Of a stretch of 64,000 nucleotides of DNA, positions 19,145 to 28,057 are shown piece by piece (the stretch's first letter is position 1; each line of letters starts with the position of its first letter). Origin of the DNA: Thiosocius sp963719025. GTDB taxonomy: Bacteria > Pseudomonadota > Gammaproteobacteria > Chromatiales > Chromatiaceae. A program made the translations under genes and the position numbers. The notes beneath the pieces were generated by a model that saw only the letters and a program-made list of their open reading frames with translations, had not been told where the DNA came from and made no database searches. The stretch is from assembly GCA_963719025.1 (NCBI GenBank), contig CAVRBK010000037.1, positions 1 to 64,000 on the forward strand, in the 5' to 3' direction.

Positions 19145-20083
19145 ATGCAAATCGACATGGCACAGGTCTACACCGACTTCTCCGGGCTGGCCGCGCTGCA
19201 AGGCCAAGGCGCGCGAGGACGAGGATGCCGCGCTCGACCAGGTCGCCCGCCAGTTCGAATCGCTGTTCGTGCAGATGATGCTCAAGAGCATGCGCGATGC
19301 CAGCTTCGGCGGCGGCATGCTGGACAGCAAGCAGAGCGAGTTCTACCGCGAGATGTACGACAAGCAGCTCGCGGTCGACATGTCGCAGAAGCAGGGTATC
19401 GGCCTGGCCGAGGTGCTCAAGCGCCAGCTGGGCGGCGGCATCGCCGCGCCCTACCAGGAACTGTCGCCGCAGGAATACCTCGGCATGCCGGTCCAGGTAC
19501 AGCCTGCCGCAGGCCGGCGCCGCAGATGGGCTGCCGAGGTCGCTGCCAGCGAGCGGGCAACGCCTGTCAGCGGTCTGCTCGACGGCTCGCCAGCAGAGAC
19601 TTCCTCAAGACACTGTGGCCGGCCGCCGAACAGGCCGCCGCACAGCTCGACCTGGCGCCCGAAGCCCTGCTGGCACAGGCCGCGCTGGAAACCGGCTGGG
19701 GCCGTCACGTGATGCGTCAGCGCAGCGGCGACAGCAGTCACAACCTGTTCGGCATCAAGGCCGATTCACGCTGGGACGGCGACAAGGTGCCGGTCAGCAC
19801 ACTCGAGTATCGCGACGGCGTGGCGTTGAAGACCAGGGCGAACTTTCGCGCCTACGAGTCGTTCGAAGCACAGCTTTTCAGACTATGTCGAATTTCGTGC
19901 AGCGCAACCCGCGCTATCACCGAGGCACTGGGCAAAACCGGCGATCCGTCGGCCTATTTTTCGGCCCTGCAGCAGGCCGGTTACGCGACTGATCCGGTAT
20001 GCACAGAAGATCGAAGGTATCTGGACAGCGACGCCATGCAGGATGCCCGTCGCACCGCAACGCAGGAGGATACCTCCATCTGA
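19145..20083 (+). CDS. flgJ: flagellar rod assembly muramidase FlgJ, frameshifted
   Basis: Rod cap fused to a peptidoglycan hydrolase that opens the wall for the rod. The N-terminal domain shows QVARQFESLFVQMMLKSMRD and QSEFYREMYDKQLAVDMSQK. After a variable linker and a shift near 19590 the glucosaminidase domain follows: LDLAPEALLAQAALETGWGR, with the catalytic glutamate in ALETGWG, then HNLFGIKADSRWDG and FRAYESFEAQLF. Further shifts around 19875 and 19985-20025 break the C-terminus (RNPRYHEAL, YATDPVYAQKIEGIW). About 310 residues. It lies 9 bp after flgI. Confidence 0.92.
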   Translation: MQIDMAQVYTDFSGLAALQGQGARGRGCRARPGRPPVRIAVRADDAQEHARCQLRRRHAGQQAERVLPRDVRQAARGRHVAEAGYRPGRGAQAPAGRRHRRALPGTVAAGIPRHAGPGTACRRPAPQMGCRGRCQRAGNACQRSARRLASRDFLKTLWPAAEQAAAQLDLAPEALLAQAALETGWGRHVMRQRSGDSSHNLFGIKADSRWDGDKVPVSTLEYRDGVALKTRANFRAYESFEAQLFRLCRISCSATRAITEALGKTGDPSAYFSALQQAGYATDPVCTEDRRYLDSDAMQDARRTATQEDTSI

Positions 20084-20110
20084 TCCGACTGATGCGATGG
20101 GAGCTAAGCC

Positions 20111-22065
20111 ATGGCCAGCATCATCAACACCGGCATCAGCGCGCTCAACGCGTTCAAGCGTCAGATGGAAACGACGGGGCACAATATTGCCAACGTCAAC
20201 ACCGAAGGCTACAGCCGGCAGGTCGTGCAGTTCGGCACCCGGCTACCGCAGGCCGACGCCGCAGGGGGATATCGGCTCCGGTGTCGAGGTCGCATCGATC
20301 ACCCGCGCCTATGACGACTATCTCGTCAGCCGGGTGCGCGACTACAACTCGTCGTACGAGGAGTATGCCGTCTACCAGGAACGTTCGCGGCAGATCGACA
20401 ACGTGATCGCCGATGCGTCGGCCGGTGTCGACGATATGCTGCAGCAGTTCTTCAACGCGTTGAACGACACGGCGGATGATCCGACGTCGATTCCGGCCAG
20501 GCAGGTGGTGCTGAACCGCGCCGAGCAGCTTTCCGATCGCTTCAATTCGCTCGACGGCTGGCTGGAGGATATTCGCAAGCAGCTCAACGGCGATTTCGAA
20601 CAGAAGGTCACCGATGTCAACCTGATCGCCAAGTCGCTCGCCGAGGTCAATTCGCAGGTGCGCTCGATGAGCAGTGGGCGTGTGCCGAACGATATTCTTG
20701 ATGAGCGCGACAAGTTGGTCGATGAGCTCAGCGGCTTTACCGATGTTTCGACGCTGGAGCAGGACGACGGATCGATGAATGTGTTCATCGGCACCGGACA
20801 GCCGCTGGTGCTGGGGACGTCGTACAACACGCTTGGCGTAACCAACAATCCGCTGGTCGTCGATCACAAGGAGCTGGTCATCCAGCAGGCGGGTGGTCTG
20901 AGTGTCAACGTCACCTCGCAGATGAGTGGCGGCAGCATTGGCGGCCTGCTGAGATTCCGCGACGAGGTGCTCGATGAGGCGCAAAACGCGCTCGGCCGTG
21001 TCGCCGTCGGGATATCGTCATTCTTCAATGAAGAGCACCGTACGGGCATGGATCTCGACGGTGAACTTGGCGGTGATTTCTTCTCGACGGCGGCACCGCA
21101 AGTGCTGGCCGACCCTGGCAACAGCGGCTCGATCGCCGTGACTTTCGATGACGTCTCGCTGCTGACCACCCATGACTATCAACTCGATTACGACGGCACG
21201 AACTGGTCATTGACCGATCTCGATAGCGCCTCGTCCGTCGCGCTTTCGGGTACTGGCACGGTGGCCAACCCGCTGACGGCGGATGGCCTGAGTATCGTTG
21301 TTAGCGGCGGCGCGGCGGGCGATACCTACCGGGTACGGCCGACCCGCGGCGGCGCGAGCGGTATCGAGGTGCTGGTCACGCAATGCACGCGATATCGCGG
21401 CGGCCGAGGCGGTACGCATCAATGCCCTGGCGGGCAACACCGGTACCGGCAGTGTCGGCGGCGGTGCGATGACCACGCGCACTGGCATAACGCTGCTGGG
21501 CGCGCAGACACCATCGTCGATCGCGATTCAATACCAGGCAGGCAACCAGCTGGCGATCAGCGGCGCACCGGCCGGTACCGTGTTCGTCGATGCCAACGGC
21601 AATTCGCTGGGGGCCTCCGTAGGCTATGTTGCCGGCCAGGACTACAGGGTCAGTATCCCCGGTCTCGGCGCGTTCGACTTCGATGTGACCGGTTCGCCCG
21701 CGGTCAACGATTCCTTCGTGATCGCCGATAACACCGGGGGTGTCGGCGACAACCGCAATGCGCGCCGGCTGGCTGATCTGCAGGATGCGAACCTGATGAT
21801 GGGCGGCACCGCCTCGCTTGCCAATACCTACGGCGCACTGATTGCCGATGTCGGCACGAAAACACATCAGGCCGGCAGCAACGCCGCGGTTCAGGGACAC
21901 CTGCTGTCGCAGGCGGAGGCCGCCAAGGCCGAGGTGTCGGGGGTGAATCTGGATGAAGAAGCGGCCGACCTGGTTCGCTTCCAGCAGGCCTACCAGGCCG
22001 CAGCGCAGGTCATCAGCGTCGCCAACAGCCTGTTCGATTCGTTGCTCTCTGCAGTGAGGAGATAA
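20111..22065 (+). CDS. flgK: flagellar hook-associated protein 1 FlgK, two frameshifts
   Basis: First hook-filament junction protein. The ATG at 20111 gives MASIINTGISALNAFKRQME and GHNIANVNTEGYSRQVVQFG, the FlgK signature. A shift at about 20262 leads to GDIGSGVEVASITRAYDDYL, then the long helical D1 segment and the variable surface domain. A second shift at about 21385 leads to the final frame ending VNLDEEAADLVRFQQAYQAA, AQVISVANSLFDSLLSAVRR, the canonical C-terminus. Total about 650 residues. flgL follows 2 bp later, and the chaperone FlgN is encoded at 8987. Confidence 0.95.
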
Positions 22066-22067
22066 TC

Positions 22068-22970
22068 ATGCGCGTCTCAACGTCACAGATTTTCCGCCAG
22101 GGTGTGGACGCCATGCTGGAAAAACAGCGTGACCTCTCCCGCACCGAGCTGCAGGTCGCCTCGGGCAAGCGCATCCTCAATCCGTCTGACGATGCTGCGG
22201 CGGCAGTGCGGATTCTGGACCTCAAGGAGGCCCAGAGCCGCCTGGCGCAGTATCAACGCAATGCCGATGCGGCGACCGCCCGACTCGATCAGGAGGAGAC
22301 GGCGCTGCAAGGTGTCGAGAACCTGTTGCAGCGCGTGCGCGAACTTGCCGTGCGCGCAAACAACGATACCCTGAGCCAGGAGGATCGCTCCGCCGTGGCG
22401 GCGGAGGTGCGTGAACATATGGGCAGTTTCCTGCAGCTGGCAAACAGCAAGGATGCGAACGGCGAGTATCTGTTTGCCGGTTACCAGAGCCAGACCCAGC
22501 CGTTCTCGCACAACGGCGCAGGCACCTTCACCTACAGCGGCGACGAGGGCCAGCGTATGGTGAAGATCGGTGACAGTCGCGAAGTGGCGATCGGTGATCC
22601 CGGTAGCATGTTCATGGGGTTCGCCGCGGCGGATGGCGGCACCACCAATATCGGAGAGGTGCTGTACGACCTGGCCACCACCCTGGAATCGGGCAACGGC
22701 TACCCGGATGCGATGACCGACATCGACACCGCGTTCACCAACATCTTCAATACGCGCGCCAAGATCGGTGCACGGATGAATGCCATCGACGATCAAAAAA
22801 TCGCCAATGATGCCTTCGATCTGGCCATTGCGGATGTGAAGTCGACCCTCGAGGATCTCGACTATGCCGAAGCGATCAGTCGCTTCGAGCAGCAGTTGAC
22901 CGCGCTGCAGGCATCGCAGCAGGCCTTCATCAAGATCCAGGATCTCAGTCTGTTCAACTTCATCCGCTAG
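22068..22970 (+). CDS. flgL: flagellar hook-associated protein 3 FlgL
   Basis: Second hook-filament junction protein, flagellin-like, 300 residues, intact frame. The N-terminus MRVSTSQIFRQGVDAMLEKQ and VASGKRILNPSDDAAAAVRI, then FAGYQSQTQPF in the middle and a C-terminal helix (YAEAISRFEQQLTALQASQQ) fit FlgL. It starts 2 bp after flgK and ends the plus-strand flagellar operon. Confidence 0.96.
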   Translation: MRVSTSQIFRQGVDAMLEKQRDLSRTELQVASGKRILNPSDDAAAAVRILDLKEAQSRLAQYQRNADAATARLDQEETALQGVENLLQRVRELAVRANNDTLSQEDRSAVAAEVREHMGSFLQLANSKDANGEYLFAGYQSQTQPFSHNGAGTFTYSGDEGQRMVKIGDSREVAIGDPGSMFMGFAAADGGTTNIGEVLYDLATTLESGNGYPDAMTDIDTAFTNIFNTRAKIGARMNAIDDQKIANDAFDLAIADVKSTLEDLDYAEAISRFEQQLTALQASQQAFIKIQDLSLFNFIR

Positions 22971-23033
22971 CAGTGAGGTGGGGGAGGGCAGGGATCCAGC
23001 AGGTCACATAGCGCACGAGCGATTTCTTCAATC

Positions 23034-23060
23034 GTCATTCCCGCGCAGGCGGGAATCCAG
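23034..23060. repeat. short palindromic repeat (ATTCCCGC-N4-GCGGGAAT)
   Basis: A perfect 8-bp stem (23037-23044 with 23049-23056) in GTCATTCCCGCGCAGGCGGG. Palindromes with ATTCCC/GGGAAT arms are common dispersed repeats in proteobacterial intergenic DNA (for example the dRS3 type). Only this one copy is seen in the window. Confidence 0.5.
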
Positions 23061-23171
23061 ATGGCGCAGAGTGGCACTTGTTACCCAAGCCAACGGCAAT
23101 CAGTCGCGAAAACACGGCAGTGACAGAGCCGGCATCAAACTAGCGCTTCAGCCGACATGCGAAGCCAAACA

Positions 23172-23591
23172 TCATTCCCGGTCCTCCAGCAACGCGGGAT
23201 TGTCACGCTCGACGACGGCAAAGAAAATAGCAATTTCCTCCCGTGAAAGCCCTCGTCGTTCCAGGATCTCGACGAGCCGCGCTTTTCGTCCTTGCGCCAC
23301 GTCCGCCAAGGCCTGCTCGACCGATACGCCTTCCTGCCGCCAGAATCCCGATTGGCGTTCACGCACCAGTGCCAGGTACTGCGCTGATTCCTGCGGTGTC
23401 AGTTTTCTCTCCTCGATCAACTTCTCATAGTCCAGCTGCTGCCTGGTTTTTTCGGCAGGGAGATACAGGGTCGCGGGGTTCTCGAATGGATTGGCACTAT
23501 CGGATGAATCAAACAATGTCGGCCCGAAAACGAGGTAGCCGATGCCGAAAACCAACAGCCAAACGAGGATGCGAAGAAAAACCTGGATCAT
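23172..23591 (-). CDS. hypothetical protein with one N-terminal membrane anchor
   Basis: 139 residues. An N-terminal hydrophobic helix (FLRILVWLLVFGIGYLVFGP) is followed by a charged helical region (YLPAEKTRQQLDYEKLIEER, LVEILERRGLSREEIAIFFA). The anchored, helical layout suggests a small periplasm-facing protein. The helical part recalls the helical repeats of lipase foldases, but the likeness is weak and no family is claimed. It is on the opposite strand to the flgL operon and is the first of four minus-strand genes that lead up to the attC cluster. Confidence 0.6.
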   Translation of the reverse strand: MIQVFLRILVWLLVFGIGYLVFGPTLFDSSDSANPFENPATLYLPAEKTRQQLDYEKLIEERKLTPQESAQYLALVRERQSGFWRQEGVSVEQALADVAQGRKARLVEILERRGLSREEIAIFFAVVERDNPALLEDRE

Positions 23592-23686
23592 TTCAGATAG
23601 ACGGGCAGAAGTAGGTTAACGGGAATCGATCTGCCACTACCATAGCATCACCGGCAATGTGCCAAGTGTCGCAAGACACCGTGAGG

Positions 23687-24232
23687 TCAGCTGAAGCGCC
23701 AAAGTAGTGCGCCAGCGCATGCGAGGATGATGCCGGAAGCCACGAGCGCCCATGCATGAGACCATCGCGCCGCGGAGATGGTTGTCGTCAGCACCGCCCG
23801 GTTCGGGTGGGCAGGATTGACATAGACATCGATTGATTGTCGTGCCTGCAAATCGGCGATCAGGGTCCGAATCGCTTCGATATCGTTTGACCAGATACTT
23901 TGGCGGTCATACGCATACTGGTTCGATTCACCTTCGACGCTGTTGTACTCGTAAGCATAGTGGGCAAGGGGAAAGTAATACGCATCGGGCCGACCGTACT
24001 GGCCACTCGAGACCCGGTACGTCCCGATATCGGTCTGCAGCAGTGTGCCTGGCACCATGATCCAGTCCGCCAAGCGACGATATTGCAGCACGCGTAATCC
24101 GCCGGTAAGCAGCAACATCGCCGAGACCAAAAGCAGTCCCGTGAAAGGCGCATACAAAAACAACGGGGTTGCGATCACCAAAGCGGCAAACAACCTTATC
24201 GCCCATGTGATATCCCAGCCGAAATGCTTCAT
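23687..24232 (-). CDS. DUF3592-type membrane protein
   Basis: 181 residues. Two N-terminal membrane helices (AALVIATPLFLYAPFTGLLL and the next segment) are followed by a soluble beta-rich part with the DUF3592 pattern (ADWIMVPGTLLQTDIGTYRV, YAYEYNSVEGESNQYAYDRQ, IDVYVNPAHPNRAVL). A C-terminal helix ends the protein (HAWALVASGIILACAGALLW). The function of the family is unknown. It shares the strand with its neighbours, but gaps of about 95 and 145 bp argue for separate units. Confidence 0.75.
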   Translation of the reverse strand: MKHFGWDITWAIRLFAALVIATPLFLYAPFTGLLLVSAMLLLTGGLRVLQYRRLADWIMVPGTLLQTDIGTYRVSSGQYGRPDAYYFPLAHYAYEYNSVEGESNQYAYDRQSIWSNDIEAIRTLIADLQARQSIDVYVNPAHPNRAVLTTTISAARWSHAWALVASGIILACAGALLWRFS

Positions 24233-24377
24233 GGTCCGATGGGGCGCCGCGGGGCAAGCCGAGGGTGGGGCGCGACGTGGCAGATGAATGCCAGACGGTA
24301 AGGGCCGATGGCTTTATCGTCAGGAATATTCCGGCGCATTCGACGCAAGTCCCATGCAACAACCTGAATTGTGGGCC

Positions 24378-24722
24378 TCAATCGGGACGGCTCTCGTTTT
24401 CACGCTGCACGAGGCTGATCATGCGCCGTTCCCTGCGCAAGGCGATAACCGCGAGAATCACGACAACGCCTGAAAAAACCAGCAGCGTCAGTGTCACGAT
24501 CGGCAGCATGGCGGCCATCAGGCCCATCATCGGTTCAGGCAGGACGCCGCGCTCAAGCCGATCGGATACGATCCATGGGTTGATGAAATAGGGCGCTTTG
24601 ATCCATAGCCATGCGACGAGGCCAAGAACCAGGCACAGACTGCCCGCGCCAAACAGGGGCCAATGCTTTGTGAGCCTTTCCCGCCGCTCGATGAACAGTG
24701 ACTCTGAGGGAGAAAGGCTCAT
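24378..24722 (-). CDS. small two-helix membrane protein, hypothetical
   Basis: About 114 residues from the ATG at 24722 (MSLSPSESLFIERRERLTKH); an upstream in-frame ATG at 24767 would add 15. Two hydrophobic segments (FGAGSLCLVLGLVAWLWI and IVTLTLLVFSGVVVILAVIA) flank a short loop, with a basic C-terminal tail. No family is recognised. The gap of about 145 bp to the DUF3592 gene holds nothing obvious. Confidence 0.6.
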   Translation of the reverse strand: MSLSPSESLFIERRERLTKHWPLFGAGSLCLVLGLVAWLWIKAPYFINPWIVSDRLERGVLPEPMMGLMAAMLPIVTLTLLVFSGVVVILAVIALRRERRMISLVQRENESRPD

Positions 24723-24762
24723 TCTTTTCTCAGTTTCCTTGGCTATAAGATCATTGCCAGTC

Positions 24763-24779
24763 GGCACCTGTCAGGTGCC
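24763..24779. other. perfect 7-bp stem hairpin at the end of the VOC gene
   Basis: GGCACCT-GTC-AGGTGCC spans the VOC-family stop codon (24771-24773). There is no T-run, so it is not a standard terminator. It is not an attC core site either. Confidence 0.4.
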
Positions 24780-25148
24780 TGCATCGGGTCGCTCAGCGAA
24801 ATGGAGCAAGACACCCGCGGGATCCCAGACATGGGTTATCAGTAATCCCCAGGGCTTCAGTGCGGGAGGCGCAACATTCGTGCCTTCAAATTTTTCCATC
24901 AGTTTTACCCGTTCGAAATGGTCGTACCATTCCTGGGCGGAGTTCACCATGAAATGCAGCATCAGGCTGTGCGCATAGTTGTTGTGATTCTTCGGCAGGA
25001 GGAGAAACCGGTAACCGAAGTTTGTATCGATTTCGCAGACCTCTCCGTCGTCCCAATTGATTGTGAATCCCATGCATTCATAAAACGCCTTTGAAACCTC
25101 GAAATCGTTCGAGGGCACGAAAGGTTTGAAGTCGGTTATCTCGCGCAT
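24771..25148 (-). CDS. VOC (glyoxalase/bleomycin-resistance fold) family protein
   Basis: 125 residues with the beta-alpha-beta-beta-beta pattern of VOC proteins: FVPSNDFEVSKAFYECMGFT, then GYRFLLLPKNHN in the first module, and HFMVNSAQEWYDHFERVKLM, HVWDPAGVLLHFAERPD in the second. The DPAGVLLHF ending is the usual VOC C-terminal motif. The substrate is unknown. It ends 15 bp before the degenerate attC site A and could be an outlying, reversed cassette, though no matching core site is found at its stop codon. Confidence 0.78.
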   Translation of the reverse strand: MREITDFKPFVPSNDFEVSKAFYECMGFTINWDDGEVCEIDTNFGYRFLLLPKNHNNYAHSLMLHFMVNSAQEWYDHFERVKLMEKFEGTNVAPPALKPWGLLITHVWDPAGVLLHFAERPDAGT

Positions 25149-25162
25149 GATCTACAGTAGTT

Positions 25163-25277
25163 CCGGAACGCCTGGTTCAGCAGCGCCGAACACGGATTGG
25201 GTTTCGAGGGGACTATGCCGAAGGCATGCCCAAAAAGCCGCGGAGTTTCCCGGGTCCGCTGGCACTTTTCGTTAGGC
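25163..25277 (+). other. attC site A (degenerate)
   Basis: Right core GTTAGGC at 25271-25277. The left core is eroded (CCGGAAC, 25163-25169). The body is clearly homologous to attC F (GTTCAGC-GCGCCGAA and ATGCCGAAGGCAT, then GGGTCCGCTGG), so it is a worn member of the same subfamily. It marks the left edge of the cluster. Confidence 0.72.
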
Positions 25278-25290
25278 ATACCTATACTTG

Positions 25291-25310
25291 GTAATAACAT
25301 ATGTAATAAC
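25291..25310 (+). promoter_or_regulatory. candidate operator/promoter of the mazE-like/doc cassette
   Basis: Two copies of GTAATAAC (25291-25298 and 25303-25310), 12 bp apart and separated by ATAT, precede the antitoxin gene. Autorepression by the antitoxin at such repeats is usual for these modules. The assignment is by position only. Confidence 0.4.
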
Positions 25311-25327
25311 GTACTTAGGTGCTCAAA

Positions 25328-25552
25328 ATGCTCAAGGTAAAAGTGACCGCCATTGGTAATTCGATGGGAATAGTACTTCCAAAAGAGGCGCTTACGAAGC
25401 TGAAGGCCGAAAAAGGCGACGTGCTGTACTTGATCGATGGCCCAGAGGGCTTGATCCTCACTCCCTACCAGCAAGATTTTGATGCCCAAATGAGCGCGGC
25501 GGAAAAAGTGATGAAAAAGTACCGCAACACGTTGCATGAGTTGGCCAAATGA
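25328..25552 (+). CDS. AbrB/MazE-fold antitoxin (cassette 1)
   Basis: Antitoxin partner of the Doc-type toxin downstream. About 74 residues from ATG 25328, chosen over GTG 25319 because AGGTG at 25317-25321 gives a good ribosome site. The swapped-hairpin DNA-binding fold reads KVKVTAIGNSMGIVLPKEAL and KGDVLYLIDGPEGLILTPYQ, typical of MazE/AbrB/SpoVT proteins. The helical tail would wrap the toxin. It overlaps the toxin start by 4 bp. AbrB-type antitoxins paired with Doc are known alongside the classic Phd. Confidence 0.88.
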   Translation: MLKVKVTAIGNSMGIVLPKEALTKLKAEKGDVLYLIDGPEGLILTPYQQDFDAQMSAAEKVMKKYRNTLHELAK

Positions 25553-25941
25553 GAGACCCGGTTTGGGTTCTGCCCGAACTCGTACAAGCAGTTCACCAAA
25601 CACTACTCGCTGAACATGGCGGACTGTCAGGCATCCGGGACCAAGCATTGCTGGATTCGGCGCTGGCCCGCCCCCTGCAGAAAGCTGCTTACGACAGTAT
25701 GCCTTCCGTTTTTGAGCTGGCTGCAGCATACAGTTTCGGACTTGCGAGGAATCACCCATTTATAGACGGCAACAAGCGAATTGCGCTAACCGTAGCTGCC
25801 GTGTTCCTGGAACTGAACGGATACTCACTCAATGCCCCAGAACCCGAAGCTGTGCTTGTTTACCAGCAACTTGCTTCAGGATATCTAACAGAGGAAGAGC
25901 TTAGTCTCTGGATTGGGAAATCGTCGGTTTCCATCGCCTGA
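25549..25941 (+). CDS. doc: Doc-family (Fic fold) toxin (cassette 1)
   Basis: Death-on-curing toxin. Doc phosphorylates elongation factor Tu and so arrests translation. It has 130 residues. The Fic/Doc motif HPFIDGNKR is complete at about residues 69-77, and the N-terminal half shows GLSGIRDQALLDSALARPLQ as in Doc. It is coupled to the antitoxin by a 4-bp overlap. The TGA stop (25939-25941) lies within the GCCTGAC candidate left core of attC B. Confidence 0.92.
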   Translation: MRDPVWVLPELVQAVHQTLLAEHGGLSGIRDQALLDSALARPLQKAAYDSMPSVFELAAAYSFGLARNHPFIDGNKRIALTVAAVFLELNGYSLNAPEPEAVLVYQQLASGYLTEEELSLWIGKSSVSIA

Positions 25942-26137
25942 CGCCTCGCGCCAGCGGCCGACAAAGCGCGTAACGGTTTGGCGAGCCGGCGGCATGTGTT
26001 TGTCAGACCGCAACGGCAATAGCCTTGCCCAAAAAGATAACAGCGCGCGTAAAACTGGCGAAGCCATGCCCGAGCAGGCGCGGAGTGCTGAACGTCCGAG
26101 TGAGCCGCAGGCGAACGGCTTGACCGCCTTGTTAGAT
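25936..26137 (+). other. attC site B (long, possibly composite)
   Basis: Right core GTTAGAT at 26131-26137. Two left cores are possible. GCCTGAC at 25936-25942 contains the doc stop and is one base from the expected GCCTAAC. An inner GCGTAAC at 25968-25974 is also one base off. The right half (GCGAAGCCATGCCCGAGCA and onward) is near-identical to attC E and I, while the left half differs, so this looks like a junction of two attC sites. Confidence 0.7.
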
Positions 26138-26146
26138 GCATTACTA

Positions 26147-26164
26147 TGCGCATTATGATGCGCA
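26147..26164 (+). promoter_or_regulatory. candidate CcdA operator
   Basis: Perfect inverted repeat TGCGCAT-TATG-ATGCGCA, 31 bp before the ccdA ATG. CcdA/CcdB complexes repress their own operon, so this is the likely operator. Confidence 0.5.
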
Positions 26165-26194
26165 CTCCGGTTTCGCCGTCCACTGGAGATAAAA

Positions 26195-26440
26195 ATGCAC
26201 CGCCTATTCGATGAAAACGCCCCAAAGAAACCCACAAACCTCAGTGTAAACAGTGATTTACTAGCCAAGACCCGTGCACTGAAAATTAACCTCTCGGCAA
26301 CACTTGAGCAGGCTCTCGAAAGCCAGTTGGCGCAAGCTGAGGCGGCAAAGTGGGCCGAAGAGAACAAAGCTGCAATTCGAGCATACAACGAGTTCGTAGA
26401 TGAGAACGGGTGTTTCGGCGATGAGTTTCGGGAATTTTGA
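26195..26440 (+). CDS. ccdA: CcdA-type antitoxin (cassette 2)
   Basis: Antitoxin of the gyrase poison CcdB. It has 81 residues: an N-terminal ribbon-helix-helix DNA-binding part (KPTNLSVNSDLLAKTRALKI) and a C-terminal CcdB-binding tail (WAEENKAAIRAYNEFVDENG, then FGDEFREF), both standard CcdA features. ATG 26195 follows GGAG. The stop overlaps the ccdB ATG. Confidence 0.93.
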   Translation: MHRLFDENAPKKPTNLSVNSDLLAKTRALKINLSATLEQALESQLAQAEAAKWAEENKAAIRAYNEFVDENGCFGDEFREF

Positions 26441-26758
26441 TGGGTCAGTTCGACGTATTCAGAAACCCGAGCACCGCTACTCGCAAACATTTCCCATACC
26501 TCGTTGATATTCAAAGCCCATACCTCGAAGAACTTGCTACACGGATAGTGATTCCGCTCGGCAAAGCCTCGCTGTTTAAAGACACCGCCATGAAAGGATT
26601 GACCCCGGAGGTTACTTTTCAGGACGAGCACCTTTTGCTGCTTAACTCCTCAGATCTCTGCCATTCCCAAGAAACAACTGAAAGCTCCGATAGGTTCACT
26701 TTCCCACATGCGCGATGATTTGCTGAACGCACTGGACTTCGCCATTTTTGGCATCTAA
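26440..26758 (+). CDS. ccdB: CcdB-type gyrase-poison toxin (cassette 2), one frameshift
   Basis: Toxin that traps DNA gyrase. ATG 26440 (MGQFDVFRNPSTATRKHFPY) overlaps the ccdA stop. The first about 68 residues follow CcdB closely (YLVDIQSPYLEELATRIVIP). A one-base shift near 26645 then leads to PQISAIPKKQLKAPIGSLSH and MRDDLLNALDFAIFGI, the normal CcdB C-terminus with its toxic last residues. The stop is TAA at 26756-26758, inside the left core ATCTAAC of its attC. If the shift is real the toxin is dead; given the frequency of such shifts here, error is as likely. Confidence 0.88.
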
Positions 26759-26759
26759 C

Positions 26760-28057
26760 GAGACTGTCGAATTTCTGATTTTGAAAACACTACCAGCTTG
26801 GCCTTCATTTCTCGGATTCCCTTCAGTCTTCTGTGCGGATATTCAGTACAGCGATTGATCTCGCGTGTTCAGGTCGCAGATGACACGGCTCGCATGCCGA
26901 CTTTGGGGCGGTGAATTTAATCCCTGTTCGGCCTTTGATGGTGACGTTGGCGCCATTGCGGTACAGCCCTTTACCGGCCGGACAGGTGCAAGTAAGACCT
27001 TGGGCTTTGGTGGTTTGTATTTGTCTGCGTCGGCAACACGGGAATCGCGTTTGCGAAAGCAGTTGTCAGCGACATAGGCATCGCAGTGCTGCTCTTCGAG
27101 CCAGTCGAGGTTGTTGGCGCTGTGAAAGCCGGAATCGGCGGTCAGTTTTGCTTCCGCCAGCACGTTCCCTGATAGACCGGCATCCTGAAAGTTCTCCCGC
27201 AGGACTTTCAGTATCGGCTGCAGCAGTTCCTGCTCTTGCGGCGCACCGTGCGCCTGGGCTTCGACGATCACCTGGTGTTTGTCGTCTGTTACGGCCACCG
27301 CCGTATAGCCCTGCATCACGCCTTTGCCGGTCTTCATCTTGGCGCTTTCGTTGTCGGTGACGTTGCTCTTGCGCTCTTGGCCATTCGGGCCCAGCTTAGG
27401 CTGGGCATCGCGGGCATCTTCGAGGTGGTGTGCCTTGAGCATCCGTTCAACGGCACGATCCAGCTTTTTGACTTTGGCCTTCAGCTCGTCGATCCGGCCA
27501 CTCAGTTCCTTCGACGCGTTCGACGGCAATTTCACGCCATCGATGGCGAAGTGCTCACGCCCGATCAGGCCCGCTTGATCGCAAACCAGTAGAACCTCTC
27601 GAAACACGGTTTGAATGGCGTCCGGCGAGCGACTGATAAACGCCGCTATCGTTGAGTGGTCCGGCTTTGCCTCACCACTCAACGCCATGAACTGCACGTT
27701 CTGCTTACAAGCCTGCTCAATTCTCCGGCTGCCGATCAGGCCTCGCGCATAGGCGAACAACACGATCTTCAGCAGCACTTTCGGATGGTAGGCACGCGCA
27801 CCCAATGCGTCGTTGTCGTATTGCGCATCGAACGCCGACAGGTCAACGCTATGCTCGAACAGATGGTGCAAGGCGTATTCAAATGTTCCGGGAAGGATCT
27901 GCTTGTCGAAGCAGATCGGAACAAAAGCATCCTGTTGCAGATTGACGGGTTTATAGCGGGGCATCCGTTCCTCCGTGTTCGACTAACTGCTGTCGGTGCT
28001 GATCTATTTAGACAATGCCAATGACGTTAAGCGATTGCGGACTTATTCGACAGTCTC
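26760..28057 (-). mobile_element. IS1182-type insertion sequence, internally truncated
   Basis: 1,298 bp bounded by 13-bp perfect inverted ends GAGACTGTCGAAT (26760-26772 and 28045-28057). AAC occurs on both flanks and may be a 3-bp target duplication. It contains one transposase gene on the minus strand. The family usually spans 1.6-1.9 kb, so about 0.3 kb or more is missing from the 3' side of the gene. Confidence 0.85.
26843..27964 (-). pseudogene. IS1182-family DDE transposase, C-terminus missing
   Basis: DDE transposase with the IS1182/DUF772 layout. The N-terminus reads MPRYKPVNLQQDAFVPICFD, ALGARAYHPKVLLKIVLFAY and RRIEQACKQNVQFMALSGEA. The first catalytic aspartate is in HFAIDGVKLPSNASKEL. 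NESAKMKTGKGVMQGYTAVA is the family hallmark, and the second aspartate is in TADSGFHSANNL. A shift near 27005 hides the cysteine-rich stretch (CPAGKGLYRNGANVTIKGRT, CEPCHLRPEHAR). After that the segment that should hold the catalytic glutamate (VEPVFGN-like) is absent before the terminal repeat. The transposase is therefore expected to be inactive. Confidence 0.88.

Noticed and set aside
22975..25160. Extension of the integron cluster to the left through the four small minus-strand genes
   Set aside because: No GTTRRRY/RYYYAAC core pairs were found between 22975 and 25160. The hairpin at the VOC stop codon is too short and has no core sites.
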